From Halalkalibacter akibai JCM 9157 (GTDB lineage: Bacteria; Bacillota; Bacilli; Bacillales; Bacillaceae_D): a stretch of 41,193 nucleotides of DNA. Location of the stretch: the NCBI RefSeq assembly GCF_000513135.1, contig NZ_BAUV01000039.1, forward strand, positions 1-41,193. Direction: 5' to 3'. Shown piece after piece: positions 9,698 to 18,837 of this stretch. Each line of letters begins with the position of its first letter. Positions within the stretch are counted from its first letter, which is position 1. The notes below the pieces were generated by a model, which had not been told where the DNA came from, made no database searches, and worked only from the letters and a program-made list of their open reading frames with translations. The translations under genes and the position numbers were made by a program.

Positions 9698-9891
9698 TTT
9701 TTTAAGCCTCTTTCGTAGAAAATAGTGAACACAAGCAATTCCTTTTTAAAGGGGTGAGATCTTATCTCTATCTTAACGAAAAAACTGTATTCTGTACACG
9801 TTAGTAGTTGCATTTTTGTGTCATTTGCGTAATAGTAAAGAGAGATTTAATACTAGAAGTTAAGACCAAGTCTTAAAAAGGGGGAATGTAA

Positions 9892-11949
9892 ATGAAGCAA
9901 GCTATAATAATTGGTGCTGGTCAAGGTGGAACTGCACTGTTTCATTTGCTAATGAATATGGAGCATATCCAAGTGGTAGCTGTGTATGATATTGATCCTC
10001 ATGCCCCTGGTATACAAGCAGCAAGAAAACAAAATATCCAAACAGGTCAGTTTTGGCAAACGCATGATTTTGAACATATAAATTTTGTATTTGAGGCAAC
10101 TGGTGAGCCTGAGGTGTTGATGGAGCTAAGGAAATCACTAGCACCTAAAACGATGATTGTACCCTCTCAACTTGCTCGGCTTTTCTATTCTTTAATGGAA
10201 GAAAAAGATCAACTTATTCAGCAATTAAATGAACAAATGTTAATTCAAGATACAATTTTAAATTCTACATATGATGGCATGATCGCTATTAATGAAAAAG
10301 AGCAAATCTTAATTTTTAATGAAGCTGCAGAACGAATTTCGGGAATTAACGCAAAAAAAGCGATTGGTAAATCAATTATAGAGTTATTGCCTACAAGTGG
10401 TTTACCTAGACTGTTAAAAACCAAGCAAGTTGAGCTACATCAAAGACAAGAATTTGAGAATGGGACGAGTGTAATTACAACAAGAGTGCCGATGTTCGAA
10501 AAAGGACGCTTTATTGGCGCTTTAGCTGTGTTTAAGGATATAACTGAAATTGAAGAAATGTCTAATCAGGTTTTAAATTTAAAAAGCATTCAGACGATGC
10601 TTGAGGCAATTATTCATTCCTCTAATGATGCGATTTCAGTCGTTGATGAAAAAGGGAATGGTTTAATGATTAATCCAGCTTACACAAAATTAACCGGCCT
10701 AGAACCAGAAGAAGTCATCGGTCACCCTGCGACAGCAGATATTTCAGAGGGTGAAAGCATGCATTTACAAGTTCTAGAAACAGGGCAAGCTGTAAGAGGC
10801 GTTCCGTTAAAAGTAGGACCAAATATGAAGGATGTAATTGTGAATGTAGCACCCATTATTGTTGACGGAAAGAAAAGTGGAAGTGTTGGTGTCATACATG
10901 ATGTGTCCGAGCTTACATTTCTTCATTCACAGCTTGAAAAAGCAAAGAAAAGGATACGCACGCTTGAAGCCAAATATTCGTTTGATGAAATTGTAGGGGA
11001 GTCAGACGAAATGAGAGTGGCGAAAGAACAAGCAAAACTTGCGGCATCAACCCCTGCGACGATTCTGTTACGTGGTGAATCAGGGACCGGAAAAGAATTA
11101 TTTGCACATGCTATACATAATGGAAGTCCGCGTTCTAATCACTCATTTGTCCGTGTGAATTGCGCTGCGCTTTCGGAACAACTGCTAGAAAGTGAGTTAT
11201 TTGGTTATGAGGAAGGAGCGTTTTCTGGGGCAAAACGCGGAGGTAAACGCGGATTGTTTGAAGAAGCTAACAACGGTAGCATCTTTTTAGATGAGATTGG
11301 AGAACTCTCTAGTGCAATGCAAGCTAAATTACTGCGAGTCCTGCAAGAACAAGAAATAATCCGAGTTGGTGGTACAAAACCGATTATGATTAATGTTAGG
11401 GTCATTGCGGCTACGAATGTTAACCTTGAAAAAGCGATTGCCGAGAAAGAATTCCGAGAGGACCTATATTATCGTTTAAATAAGTTTCCTATCTACATAC
11501 CGCCACTCCGAGAAAGAACAATTGATTTAGGATTATTATCTATACATTTACTGTCTAAATTAAATAAAGATTATGGTCGTTACGTCCAATCTATCTCAGA
11601 GGAAGCTATAAATTATTTGCGTTCGTACCATTGGCCAGGCAATGTCAGGGAGCTTGAAAATGTCTTAGCTCGAACGATGATTTATATGGAACCTTCGACT
11701 CAAAGAGTTGAACAGTTTCACCTACCGTCTTTAAATCACATTATAGAAAAAGGATCTGCAGTTCCTATTAATAGTGATGTCGAACTACAACAAGAAAAAC
11801 CTTTGCAGCAAATCATTGATGATTATGAAAGAAACGTTCTGAAAAAGGCGTTAGCGCGTTATGAAGGTAGCCGTACAAAAACGGCGAGAGCTCTAGGTAT
11901 ATCAGTACGGTCCCTTTATTATAAAATGGAAAAACATCAAATTGAATAA
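9892..11949 (+). CDS. bkdR: Sigma-54-dependent activator BkdR
   Basis: This enhancer-binding protein activates the bkd operon through RNA polymerase with sigma-54. The 685 residues comprise an N-terminal Rossmann-like segment ([17 protein letters not shown], 4-20), two PAS domains (about 115-220 and 235-345), an AAA+ domain with Walker A GESGTGKE (395-402) and the sigma-54 contact loop GAFSGA (442-447), and a C-terminal Fis-type helix-turn-helix ([20 protein letters not shown]). The size matches B. subtilis BkdR. A consensus -24/-12 promoter follows at 12055. The PAS ligand is not evident. Confidence 0.93.
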   Translation: MKQAIIIGAGQGGTALFHLLMNMEHIQVVAVYDIDPHAPGIQAARKQNIQTGQFWQTHDFEHINFVFEATGEPEVLMELRKSLAPKTMIVPSQLARLFYSLMEEKDQLIQQLNEQMLIQDTILNSTYDGMIAINEKEQILIFNEAAERISGINAKKAIGKSIIELLPTSGLPRLLKTKQVELHQRQEFENGTSVITTRVPMFEKGRFIGALAVFKDITEIEEMSNQVLNLKSIQTMLEAIIHSSNDAISVVDEKGNGLMINPAYTKLTGLEPEEVIGHPATADISEGESMHLQVLETGQAVRGVPLKVGPNMKDVIVNVAPIIVDGKKSGSVGVIHDVSELTFLHSQLEKAKKRIRTLEAKYSFDEIVGESDEMRVAKEQAKLAASTPATILLRGESGTGKELFAHAIHNGSPRSNHSFVRVNCAALSEQLLESELFGYEEGAFSGAKRGGKRGLFEEANNGSIFLDEIGELSSAMQAKLLRVLQEQEIIRVGGTKPIMINVRVIAATNVNLEKAIAEKEFREDLYYRLNKFPIYIPPLRERTIDLGLLSIHLLSKLNKDYGRYVQSISEEAINYLRSYHWPGNVRELENVLARTMIYMEPSTQRVEQFHLPSLNHIIEKGSAVPINSDVELQQEKPLQQIIDDYERNVLKKALARYEGSRTKTARALGISVRSLYYKMEKHQIE

Positions 11950-11950
11950 C

Positions 11951-11992
11951 TTTGCATGCAAAATATTGCGTAAGCATGAATGGAATTGCATG
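11951..11992. promoter_or_regulatory. Candidate BkdR upstream activating sites
   Basis: The perfect palindrome TTTGCATGCAAA lies at 11951-11962, and TTGCATG recurs at 11986-11992, 34 bases on. Both are about 60-100 bases upstream of the -24 element, where enhancer-binding proteins usually bind. That BkdR binds here is inferred. Confidence 0.45.
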
Positions 11993-12054
11993 TTTATTTA
12001 TGTAATGTGATCGTTTTGTGAAGACTTATAAGGATTCTTTCAAATTATAAAATT

Positions 12055-12070
12055 TGGCACGATCCTTGCA
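12055..12070 (+). promoter_or_regulatory. Sigma-54 (-24/-12) promoter of the bkd operon
   Basis: TGGCAC (12055-12060), five bases, then TTGCA (12066-12070) match the TGGCAC-N5-TTGCA consensus exactly. The promoter lies 50 bases before the bcd start and downstream of its cognate activator gene. Confidence 0.92.
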
Positions 12071-12119
12071 ATATGAAAGGTATAGGATCTCATAGAGATA
12101 CAATCAAGGAGGTTACACA

Positions 12120-13217
12120 TTGGAATTATTCTCTTATATGGAAAACTACGACTATGAACAAGTTGTCGTATGTCAAGATAAATTATCTGGATTAAAAGCT
12201 ATTATTGCTATTCATGACACTACGCTCGGACCTGCTCTTGGAGGAACAAGAATGTGGATGTATGCATCAGAGGCGGATGCTTTTGAAGATGCGCTTAGAT
12301 TAGCTAAAGGAATGACGTATAAGAATGCTGCTGCTGGCTTGAACTTAGGTGGAGGTAAAACGGTCATTATCGGTGACCCGCGTAAAGATAAAAACGAAGA
12401 AATGTTCCGTGCTTTTGGCCGTTATATACAAGGGTTAAACGGACGCTACATTACAGCTGAAGATGTAGGAACAACCGTACAAGATATGGATACCATTTAT
12501 GAGGAAACAGATTATGTAACAGGTATCTCACCGGCATTCGGATCATCAGGTAATCCGTCACCTGTAACGGCGTACGGTGTATATGTTGGAATGAAGGCAG
12601 CTGCTAAAGAAGCATTTGGTTCGGATGATTTAGCAGGAAAGACGATTGCCGTTCAAGGCGTCGGAAATGTTGCTTATAACCTTTGTAAACATCTTCATGA
12701 AGAAGGAGCTAACTTAATTGTTACAGACATTCATAAAGATGCAGTTCAACGTGCTGTTATTGATTTTGGTGCAAAAGCAGTTGACGTAAATGATATTTAC
12801 AGCGTCGATTGTGATATTTTTGCTCCATGTGCTCTGGGAGCGATTATAAATGATCAAACAATTCCACAATTTAAAGCTAAAGTAATTGCTGGTGCTGCGA
12901 ACAACCAATTAAAAGAAGAGCGTCATGGAAGTTTAATTCATGAACTAGGAATTGTTTATGCTCCTGACTATGTTATTAACGCTGGTGGAGTTATTAATGT
13001 TGCAGATGAATTGAATGGCTACAATAGCGAACGAGCTTTGAAGAAAGTGGAAGGGATCTATCAGAACATAGAGAAAGTATTTGAAATTGCAAAACGTGAC
13101 CAAATTCCAACTTTCAAAGCTGCAGATCGAATGGCAGAAGAACGAATTGAAAGAATGAGAAGGTCTCGTCGTCAGTTTTTACAAAACGGACAACACATTT
13201 TATCACGTCGTAAATAA
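12120..13217 (+). CDS. bcd: Leucine dehydrogenase
   Basis: The enzyme reversibly deaminates leucine, isoleucine and valine to keto acids with NAD (EC 1.4.1.9), feeding the dehydrogenase complex encoded downstream. The 365-residue product has the N-terminal catalytic domain with Lys68 (MTYKNA) and Lys80 (NLGGGKT), matching catalytic lysines of the Bacillus enzymes, and an NAD-binding domain with AVQGVGNVA. The start is TTG behind a strong AAGGAGG. It is the first gene after the sigma-54 promoter; lpdV follows after 34 bases. Confidence 0.96.
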   Translation: MELFSYMENYDYEQVVVCQDKLSGLKAIIAIHDTTLGPALGGTRMWMYASEADAFEDALRLAKGMTYKNAAAGLNLGGGKTVIIGDPRKDKNEEMFRAFGRYIQGLNGRYITAEDVGTTVQDMDTIYEETDYVTGISPAFGSSGNPSPVTAYGVYVGMKAAAKEAFGSDDLAGKTIAVQGVGNVAYNLCKHLHEEGANLIVTDIHKDAVQRAVIDFGAKAVDVNDIYSVDCDIFAPCALGAIINDQTIPQFKAKVIAGAANNQLKEERHGSLIHELGIVYAPDYVINAGGVINVADELNGYNSERALKKVEGIYQNIEKVFEIAKRDQIPTFKAADRMAEERIERMRRSRRQFLQNGQHILSRRK

Positions 13218-13251
13218 GGTGAGGAAGACGTGAATAAGGAGGAGAACGCGA

Positions 13252-14676
13252 ATGGCTGAAGAATATGACCTTGTCATTTTAGGGGCAGGAACGGGTGGTT
13301 ACGTAGCTGCAATCCGTGCTGCTCAACATGGGATGAAAGTAGCGGTCGTAGAAAAAGAAAAACTTGGAGGCACGTGTTTACACAAAGGTTGTATTCCGAG
13401 CAAGGCCTTGCTTCGAAGTGCAGAAGTATTTCAAACGGCTAAACATTCTGAGCAATTTGGTGTAATGACAGCAGATGTAAGCCTTGATTTTAGTAAAGTT
13501 CAAGAACGTAAAAATTCAATTGTGAATCAATTGCATCTGGGAGTCCAACACTTAATGAAGAAGGGGAAAATCGACGTATTTGAGGGCATTGGTAGAATTC
13601 TAGGTCCGTCTATTTTTTCCCCGACACCTGGTACCATTTCTGTAGAAAGAACAGACGGTCAAGAGAATACAATGCTTATTCCTCAGTATGTTCTGATTGC
13701 AACCGGTTCTTCTCCGAGATCACTTCCTGGACTTGAGCCAGACGGGAAATTTGTGCTGACTTCAGATCATGCACTTGAACTAGAACATCTACCAACTTCA
13801 ATTGTTATTGTTGGTGGTGGTGTGATTGGAATTGAATGGGCATCAATGTTAGCCGATTTTGGTGTGAGAGTTACAGTGATTGAATATGCACAGCAGATTC
13901 TTCCGACAGAAGATGCTGATATTGCAAAAGAGGCGTTAAAACAATTAAAGAAAAAAGGAATCAGTTTTGTTACGAATGCGAAAGTGTTGGCGGAAACACT
14001 GCAAACTTCTGAAAATGATATTGTAATCGAAGCCGAAGTGGAGGGCGTAACACAGTCATTCCAAGCCGAAAAAATCTTGTTATCCGTTGGAAGAAGCCCG
14101 AATGTTAATAACATTGGCTTAGAAAACACAGATATCGAAGTAGAAAATGGTACGATCAAGGTCAATGAATTTTGTCAAACGAAAGAATCTCATATGTATG
14201 CAATTGGTGATGTTATAGGAGGCTTGCAACTTGCGCATGTTGCCTCGCATGAAGGAATTATAGCTGTTGATCACTTAGCTGGAAAAAAACCAGATCCGAT
14301 CAATTATGATACAGTCCCTAAATGTATATATAGTAGCCCTGAAATGGCAAGCGTTGGTTTAACGGAAGCTGAAGCAAGGGAAAAAGGCTTTAATGTTAAA
14401 GTGGGCTCATTCCCATTTAAAGCAGTTGGTAAAGCACTCGTGTATGGAAATGCAGAAGGATTTGCTAAAATAATCGCGAATGCTGATAATGATGACTTAC
14501 TAGGTGTTCATATGATTGGACCTCATGTAACAGATTTAATATCAGAAGCGGCTTTAGCAAAAGTTTTAGATGCAGCACACTTCGAAGTCGCCGAAATGAT
14601 TCATCCACACCCTACTTTGTCCGAGGTTATTGGGGAAGCGGCATTAGCTGTTGATGGTCTAGCTATCCATTCATAA
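13252..14676 (+). CDS. lpdV: Dihydrolipoyl dehydrogenase (E3) of the BCKDH complex
   Basis: This FAD enzyme reoxidises the dihydrolipoyl group of BkdB with NAD. The 474 residues include the FAD-binding GAGTGGYVAAIRAAQHG, the redox-active Cys42/Cys47 pair in GGTCLHKGCIPSK, the NAD-binding IVGGGVIGIEWA (about 186-197), and C-terminal HPHPTLSE, whose His-Glu pair acts as the acid/base in this family. AAGGAGGAG precedes the ATG. Being inside the bkd operon marks it as the complex-specific E3. Confidence 0.96.
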   Translation: MAEEYDLVILGAGTGGYVAAIRAAQHGMKVAVVEKEKLGGTCLHKGCIPSKALLRSAEVFQTAKHSEQFGVMTADVSLDFSKVQERKNSIVNQLHLGVQHLMKKGKIDVFEGIGRILGPSIFSPTPGTISVERTDGQENTMLIPQYVLIATGSSPRSLPGLEPDGKFVLTSDHALELEHLPTSIVIVGGGVIGIEWASMLADFGVRVTVIEYAQQILPTEDADIAKEALKQLKKKGISFVTNAKVLAETLQTSENDIVIEAEVEGVTQSFQAEKILLSVGRSPNVNNIGLENTDIEVENGTIKVNEFCQTKESHMYAIGDVIGGLQLAHVASHEGIIAVDHLAGKKPDPINYDTVPKCIYSSPEMASVGLTEAEAREKGFNVKVGSFPFKAVGKALVYGNAEGFAKIIANADNDDLLGVHMIGPHVTDLISEAALAKVLDAAHFEVAEMIHPHPTLSEVIGEAALAVDGLAIHS

Positions 14677-14701
14677 AAGTTATTTGGAGGAGGAATGAAG
14701 A

Positions 14702-15697
14702 ATGACTGAAAATCGACACAGCGCGATAGGATTATCAGATCAAACCGTACTAGAAATGTATAAAACCATGCTTCTTGCACGAAAGATTGATGAACGTATG
14801 TGGCTTTTAAACAGAGCTGGAAAGATTCCGTTTGTGATTTCATGTCAAGGGCAAGAGGCGGCTCAGGTGGGTGCTGCATTTGCTCTGGATCGAAACAAAG
14901 ATTATATCCTTCCTTATTATCGTGATATGGGAGTAGTACTTACTTTTGGTATGACAGCACAAGATCTCATGCTCTCAGGTTTTGCAAAAGCCGAAGACCC
15001 TAATTCAGGTGGACGCCAAATGCCTGGCCATTTTGGTCAAAAGAAAAATAGAATCGTAACAGGCTCCTCGCCGGTCACAACCCAAGTTCCACACGCAGTA
15101 GGGATAGCTTTAGGTGGAAAAATGGAAGGGAAGGATTTCGTTACGTTTACTACTTTTGGTGAAGGTTCTTCTAACCAAGGAGATTTTCATGAAGGTGCCA
15201 ACTTTGCAGGAGTTCACAAGCTCCCTGTTATTTTCATGTGCGAAAACAACAAGTATGCAATATCGGTCCCAATTGAGAAGCAGCTAGCTTGCGAGAAAGT
15301 ATCTGATCGTGCAATTGGATATGGGATGCCTGGTGTAACAGTTGATGGAAATGATCCTCTAGCTGTATATGAAGCGGTTAAACAAGCAGTTGACAGAGCT
15401 AGAAGAGGAGAAGGGCCATCTTTAGTAGAAACAGTTTCTTATCGTTTAACTCCACACTCGAGTGATGATGATGATAGAGCTTATCGTTCCCGTGAAGAAG
15501 TGGAAGAGGCGAAAAAGTTAGATGCTATCTTTACTTTTGCTGATTATTTAAGACAAACAAATATATTAACAGATGAAATTCAATTGAATATTGAAAAAGA
15601 ACTAGCAAAAATAGTTGATGAGGCTACTGAGTACGCAGAACAAGCTCCTTATGCAGATCCAGAAGATGCAATGAAGTATGTGTATGAAGAAAAATAG
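14702..15697 (+). CDS. bkdAA: Branched-chain 2-oxo acid dehydrogenase E1 alpha
   Basis: This is the thiamin-diphosphate subunit that decarboxylates branched-chain keto acids, making acyl-CoA starters for iso and anteiso fatty acids. The 331 residues carry the ThDP-binding segment GEGSSNQGDFHEG followed by ENN (about 155-180) and the serine-rich regulatory loop region SYRLTPHSSDDDDRA. It is separated from bkdAB by 15 bases holding GAGAGGGGG. Confidence 0.96.
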   Translation: MTENRHSAIGLSDQTVLEMYKTMLLARKIDERMWLLNRAGKIPFVISCQGQEAAQVGAAFALDRNKDYILPYYRDMGVVLTFGMTAQDLMLSGFAKAEDPNSGGRQMPGHFGQKKNRIVTGSSPVTTQVPHAVGIALGGKMEGKDFVTFTTFGEGSSNQGDFHEGANFAGVHKLPVIFMCENNKYAISVPIEKQLACEKVSDRAIGYGMPGVTVDGNDPLAVYEAVKQAVDRARRGEGPSLVETVSYRLTPHSSDDDDRAYRSREEVEEAKKLDAIFTFADYLRQTNILTDEIQLNIEKELAKIVDEATEYAEQAPYADPEDAMKYVYEEK

Positions 15698-15712
15698 AGA
15701 GGGGGAAAATTT

Positions 15713-16696
15713 ATGGCTGTAATTTCCTATATTGAAGCAGTGACTCAAGCATTACGAGAAGAAATGGAAAGAGATGAGAAGGTGTTTGTCCTTGGTGAAG
15801 ATGTTGGAGCACGAGGTGGTGTTTTCCGTGCGACCAATGGCTTGTATGAACAATTCGGGGAACAACGTGTTATTGATACTCCATTAGCGGAATCTGCGAT
15901 TGCGGGTGTGGGAATTGGGGCTGCAATGTATGGAATGAGACCCGTTGCTGAAATGCAATTTGCTGATTTTATTATGCCGGCAGTTAATCAAATCATTTCA
16001 GAAGCAGCAAAAATTCGCTATCGTTCAAATAATGATTGGAGTTGTCCGATTACAATTCGTGCCCCTTATGGTGGCGGTGTGCATGGAGCTCTTTATCATT
16101 CACAATCAGTAGAAGCAATTTTTGCAAGTGTTCCTGGGTTGAAAATTGTCATGCCTTCAACACCATATGACGTAAAAGGGCTACTTAAAGCGGCAATTCG
16201 CGATAATGACCCCGTTCTATTTTTCGAACATAAACGTGCGTATCGTTTAATTAAAGGGGAAGTACCTGCAGAAGATTACACACTTCCTATTGGAAAAGCA
16301 GATGTTAAACGCGAAGGAGAAGACATTACTGTTATTACGTATGGTTTATCTGTTCATTTTGCTTTGCAAGCGGCAGAACGCCTTGAAAAGGATGGTATCT
16401 CTACTCATATTCTAGATTTAAGAACAGTGTACCCTCTTGATAAAGAAGCAATTGTTGAAGCAGCTAGCAAAACGGGTAAAGTACTTCTTGTTACAGAGGA
16501 TAACAAAGAAGGAAGCATTATGGGAGAAGTAGCTGCCATTATTGCTGAGCATTGTTTATTTGATTTAGACGCTCCAATCCAACGTTTAGCAGGTCCAGAT
16601 GTTCCAGCGATGCCTTATGCACCTACGATGGAAAAGTATTTTATGATTAATCCAGATAAAGTAGAAAAAGCGATGCGTGATCTAGCGGAATTTTAA
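15713..16696 (+). CDS. bkdAB: Branched-chain 2-oxo acid dehydrogenase E1 beta
   Basis: This is the partner of BkdAA in the E1 heterotetramer. At 327 residues it is the usual length. Family features include VFVLGEDVGARGGVFRAT near the N-terminus, RAPYGGGVHGALYHSQS (about 117-133) and the transketolase C-terminal domain with VLLVTEDNKEGS. The frame is clean and lies within a tightly spaced operon. Confidence 0.96.
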   Translation: MAVISYIEAVTQALREEMERDEKVFVLGEDVGARGGVFRATNGLYEQFGEQRVIDTPLAESAIAGVGIGAAMYGMRPVAEMQFADFIMPAVNQIISEAAKIRYRSNNDWSCPITIRAPYGGGVHGALYHSQSVEAIFASVPGLKIVMPSTPYDVKGLLKAAIRDNDPVLFFEHKRAYRLIKGEVPAEDYTLPIGKADVKREGEDITVITYGLSVHFALQAAERLEKDGISTHILDLRTVYPLDKEAIVEAASKTGKVLLVTEDNKEGSIMGEVAAIIAEHCLFDLDAPIQRLAGPDVPAMPYAPTMEKYFMINPDKVEKAMRDLAEF

Positions 16697-16715
16697 AAAG
16701 AAGGGAGGACCTTAA

Positions 16716-17981
16716 ATGGCAACAGAGATGAAAATGCCCCAGCTCGGCGAAAGTGTAACAGAAGGAACGATAAGTAAATGGCTTGTTCAACCTGGACAAT
16801 TTGTAAACAAGTATGATCCTATTGCAGAAGTGATGACGGACAAAGTGAATGCAGAGGTGCCTTCTTCATACACGGGTACAATAAAAGAACTTCTTGTCCA
16901 AGAAGATGAGACGGTTGAAGTTGGTGTGGTGATTTGTACAATTGATATAGAAGGAGAAACTATAGTAGAAACTCCCGTTACAGAAACATCTAAAACGGAA
17001 ACTTTGTCTACAAATCAACCTCCCGATGAGTCACAAAAGCGCCGTTATTCACCTGCTGTTCTTCGGATGTCTCAAGAACATAACATTGATCTAGAGCAAG
17101 TAACCGGCTCAGGTAAAGGTGGTAGAATAACGAGAAAGGATCTACAAAAGATCATCGAAGGTGGAGGGAAACCGACAAAGACATCAATAATAGAAACTGT
17201 ACCTGAAGTTTCAGTTGAAGCTAAAAAGGTAGAACCACCGAAAAAGGTTGAAGCACCTGTTGCAGCTTCGGGAGACATCGAGATACCTGTTAGTGGCGTT
17301 CGAAAAGCCATTGCTGCCAATATGGTAAAAAGTAAACATGAGGCTCCTCACGCTTGGATGATGGTTGAAGTAGATGTGACAAATCTGGTTCATTTCCGTA
17401 ATCAAATTAAACAAGAATTCAAGCAAAAAGAAGGATTTAATTTAACATTCCTCCCGTTCTTTATTAAAGCGACGGTTGAAGCATTGAAAGAATTCCCTCA
17501 AATGAACTCAATGTGGGCAGAGGATAAGATCATTCAGAAAAAAGATTTAAATATTTCCATTGCTGTGGCTACAGAAGATTCTCTATTCGTACCGGTTATT
17601 AAACATGCGGATGAAAAGTCCATTAAAGGAATCGGACGTGAAGTTCAAGAATTAGCTTCAAAGGTACGATCGGGTAAGCTTAGCAGTCAAGACATGCAAG
17701 GTGGAACTTTTACAGTTAATAATACAGGTTCTTTTGGTTCTGTATTATCTACTCCAATCATTAATCATCCACAAGCTGCGATTTTGTCTATTGAATCAAT
17801 TGTAAAGCGTCCTGTTGTGATTGAAAGTCCTACTGGGGACATGATTGCGATTAGAAGCATGGTGAACCTATGCCTATCATTAGATCACAGAGTATTAGAT
17901 GGTTTAGTGTGCGGACGTTTCCTCGCAAGAGTGAAGGAAATTTTAGAGACGATGACGGAAGAAACAACTTCAATATACTAA
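16716..17981 (+). CDS. bkdB: Branched-chain 2-oxo acid dehydrogenase E2 (lipoyl acyltransferase)
   Basis: This core enzyme moves the acyl group from E1 to CoA. Domains in order: a lipoyl domain with lipoylated Lys43 in MTDKVNAEV; a flexible linker (about 80-110); the peripheral subunit-binding domain (YSPAVLRMSQEHNIDLEQV to GRITRKDL, about 110-147); a second linker; and the catalytic domain ending in DHRVLDG, with the HxxxDG active-site motif. It is 421 residues. It closes the operon with a strong terminator. Confidence 0.96.
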   Translation: MATEMKMPQLGESVTEGTISKWLVQPGQFVNKYDPIAEVMTDKVNAEVPSSYTGTIKELLVQEDETVEVGVVICTIDIEGETIVETPVTETSKTETLSTNQPPDESQKRRYSPAVLRMSQEHNIDLEQVTGSGKGGRITRKDLQKIIEGGGKPTKTSIIETVPEVSVEAKKVEPPKKVEAPVAASGDIEIPVSGVRKAIAANMVKSKHEAPHAWMMVEVDVTNLVHFRNQIKQEFKQKEGFNLTFLPFFIKATVEALKEFPQMNSMWAEDKIIQKKDLNISIAVATEDSLFVPVIKHADEKSIKGIGREVQELASKVRSGKLSSQDMQGGTFTVNNTGSFGSVLSTPIINHPQAAILSIESIVKRPVVIESPTGDMIAIRSMVNLCLSLDHRVLDGLVCGRFLARVKEILETMTEETTSIY

Positions 17982-17986
17982 GAGTG

Positions 17987-18015
17987 AAAGCTGAGAGATT
18001 TCTCTCAGCTTTTTT
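17987..18015 (+). terminator. bkd operon terminator
   Basis: AAAGCTGAGAGA and TCTCTCAGCTTT are a perfect 12-bp inverted repeat two bases apart, followed by a T-run. Confidence 0.92.
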
Positions 18016-18087
18016 ATTTGGTTTTTTACATAAACTGGTTTCGGCTGGTTATTCTAAGAATAACTGATAGGAAAGGGTGACCAATAC

Positions 18088-18564
18088 ATGAAACGTTTTC
18101 ACCAATTGTTTCTTTTTGCTCAAATCTTATTAATTGCTTCGATCGTTGTAACAACGTTGGCGCCTGTTCAAGCAGAAGTCGTGGAGGATAAGAAGGAAGA
18201 AGAGGGCTGTGAACATGATAAAGGGATTAGTAAAGATCTTAAGGTTCATTTAGATTATTATTATGAACTTTTAGCCGATAAGTACGCTCCAGATCAAATT
18301 GGAAAATGGAAAGATATAAGAGTTGAACGCGATTTGTTACAAAAGAAGTTGAAAGAAGCTAAGCAAAGAGGCGAATTAGAAAATGGCCAAGCTGTAGATA
18401 AAACATGGTTAGATAAGCATTCTGAACTTCAATCTGTATTTAACGCAGCTGTAGAAAAGCGAGATGAAGAACAATTAAAAATCGTGTTACCGCAATTGTT
18501 TGATCACTATGCTGAATTAAATAAGCTTTATAAAAAGAGATTAAATCTTAACACAATATCATAA
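18088..18564 (+). CDS. Secreted or membrane-anchored hypothetical protein
   Basis: This 158-residue product starts with a signal peptide (MKRFHQLFLFAQILLIASIV, with APVQA before the likely cleavage site near residue 29). The mature part is highly charged and probably all-helical, with one Cys (GCEHDKG). I do not recognise the family. GAAAGGGTGA lies upstream. It is a single-gene unit between two terminators. Confidence 0.75.
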   Translation: MKRFHQLFLFAQILLIASIVVTTLAPVQAEVVEDKKEEEGCEHDKGISKDLKVHLDYYYELLADKYAPDQIGKWKDIRVERDLLQKKLKEAKQRGELENGQAVDKTWLDKHSELQSVFNAAVEKRDEEQLKIVLPQLFDHYAELNKLYKKRLNLNTIS

Positions 18565-18567
18565 GAC

Positions 18568-18616
18568 AAAGGATGTCTCAATAGGTTAGTAAGTAGCCTT
18601 TTGAGACATCCTTTTT
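18568..18616 (+). terminator. Intrinsic terminator
   Basis: AAAGGATGTCTCAA and TTGAGACATCCTTT are a perfect 14-bp stem around a 19-base loop, followed by T residues. Confidence 0.9.
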
Positions 18617-18766
18617 GGAGACTGTTATTGTCATTTTTTTGTTTTTAATTATTTATTATTTTTTGTACGCATTGAAACTTGTGTACTTACTCCTCCCTGT
18701 TTAGAGTTCCATCTTATCGAAGTAGTATTAACAATTTAAAAAGTGACTTTTATTTAATGAAACTTG

Positions 18767-18795
18767 TTTACAAATCGTAAGGCTTACGATATAAT
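18767..18795 (+). promoter_or_regulatory. Sigma-A promoter with embedded Zur box
   Basis: -35 TTTACA (18767-18772) and -10 TATAAT (18790-18795) are 17 bases apart. The spacer holds a perfect 8-1-8 palindrome, ATCGTAAG-G-CTTACGAT (18774-18790), close to the B. subtilis Zur consensus TCGTAATnATTACGA. Repression at high zinc is expected. A shorter TCGTTACGA palindrome at 18817-18825 may be a second, weaker site. Confidence 0.85.
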
Positions 18796-18837
18796 CCATA
18801 CTGTGATAAAACGGAATCGTTACGAAAGGGGTAAGTC

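Noticed and set aside
13767-14165. Minus-strand open frame of 132 codons within lpdV
   Set aside because: It is antisense to a well-conserved enzyme and has Ser/Thr-rich translation typical of a shadow frame.
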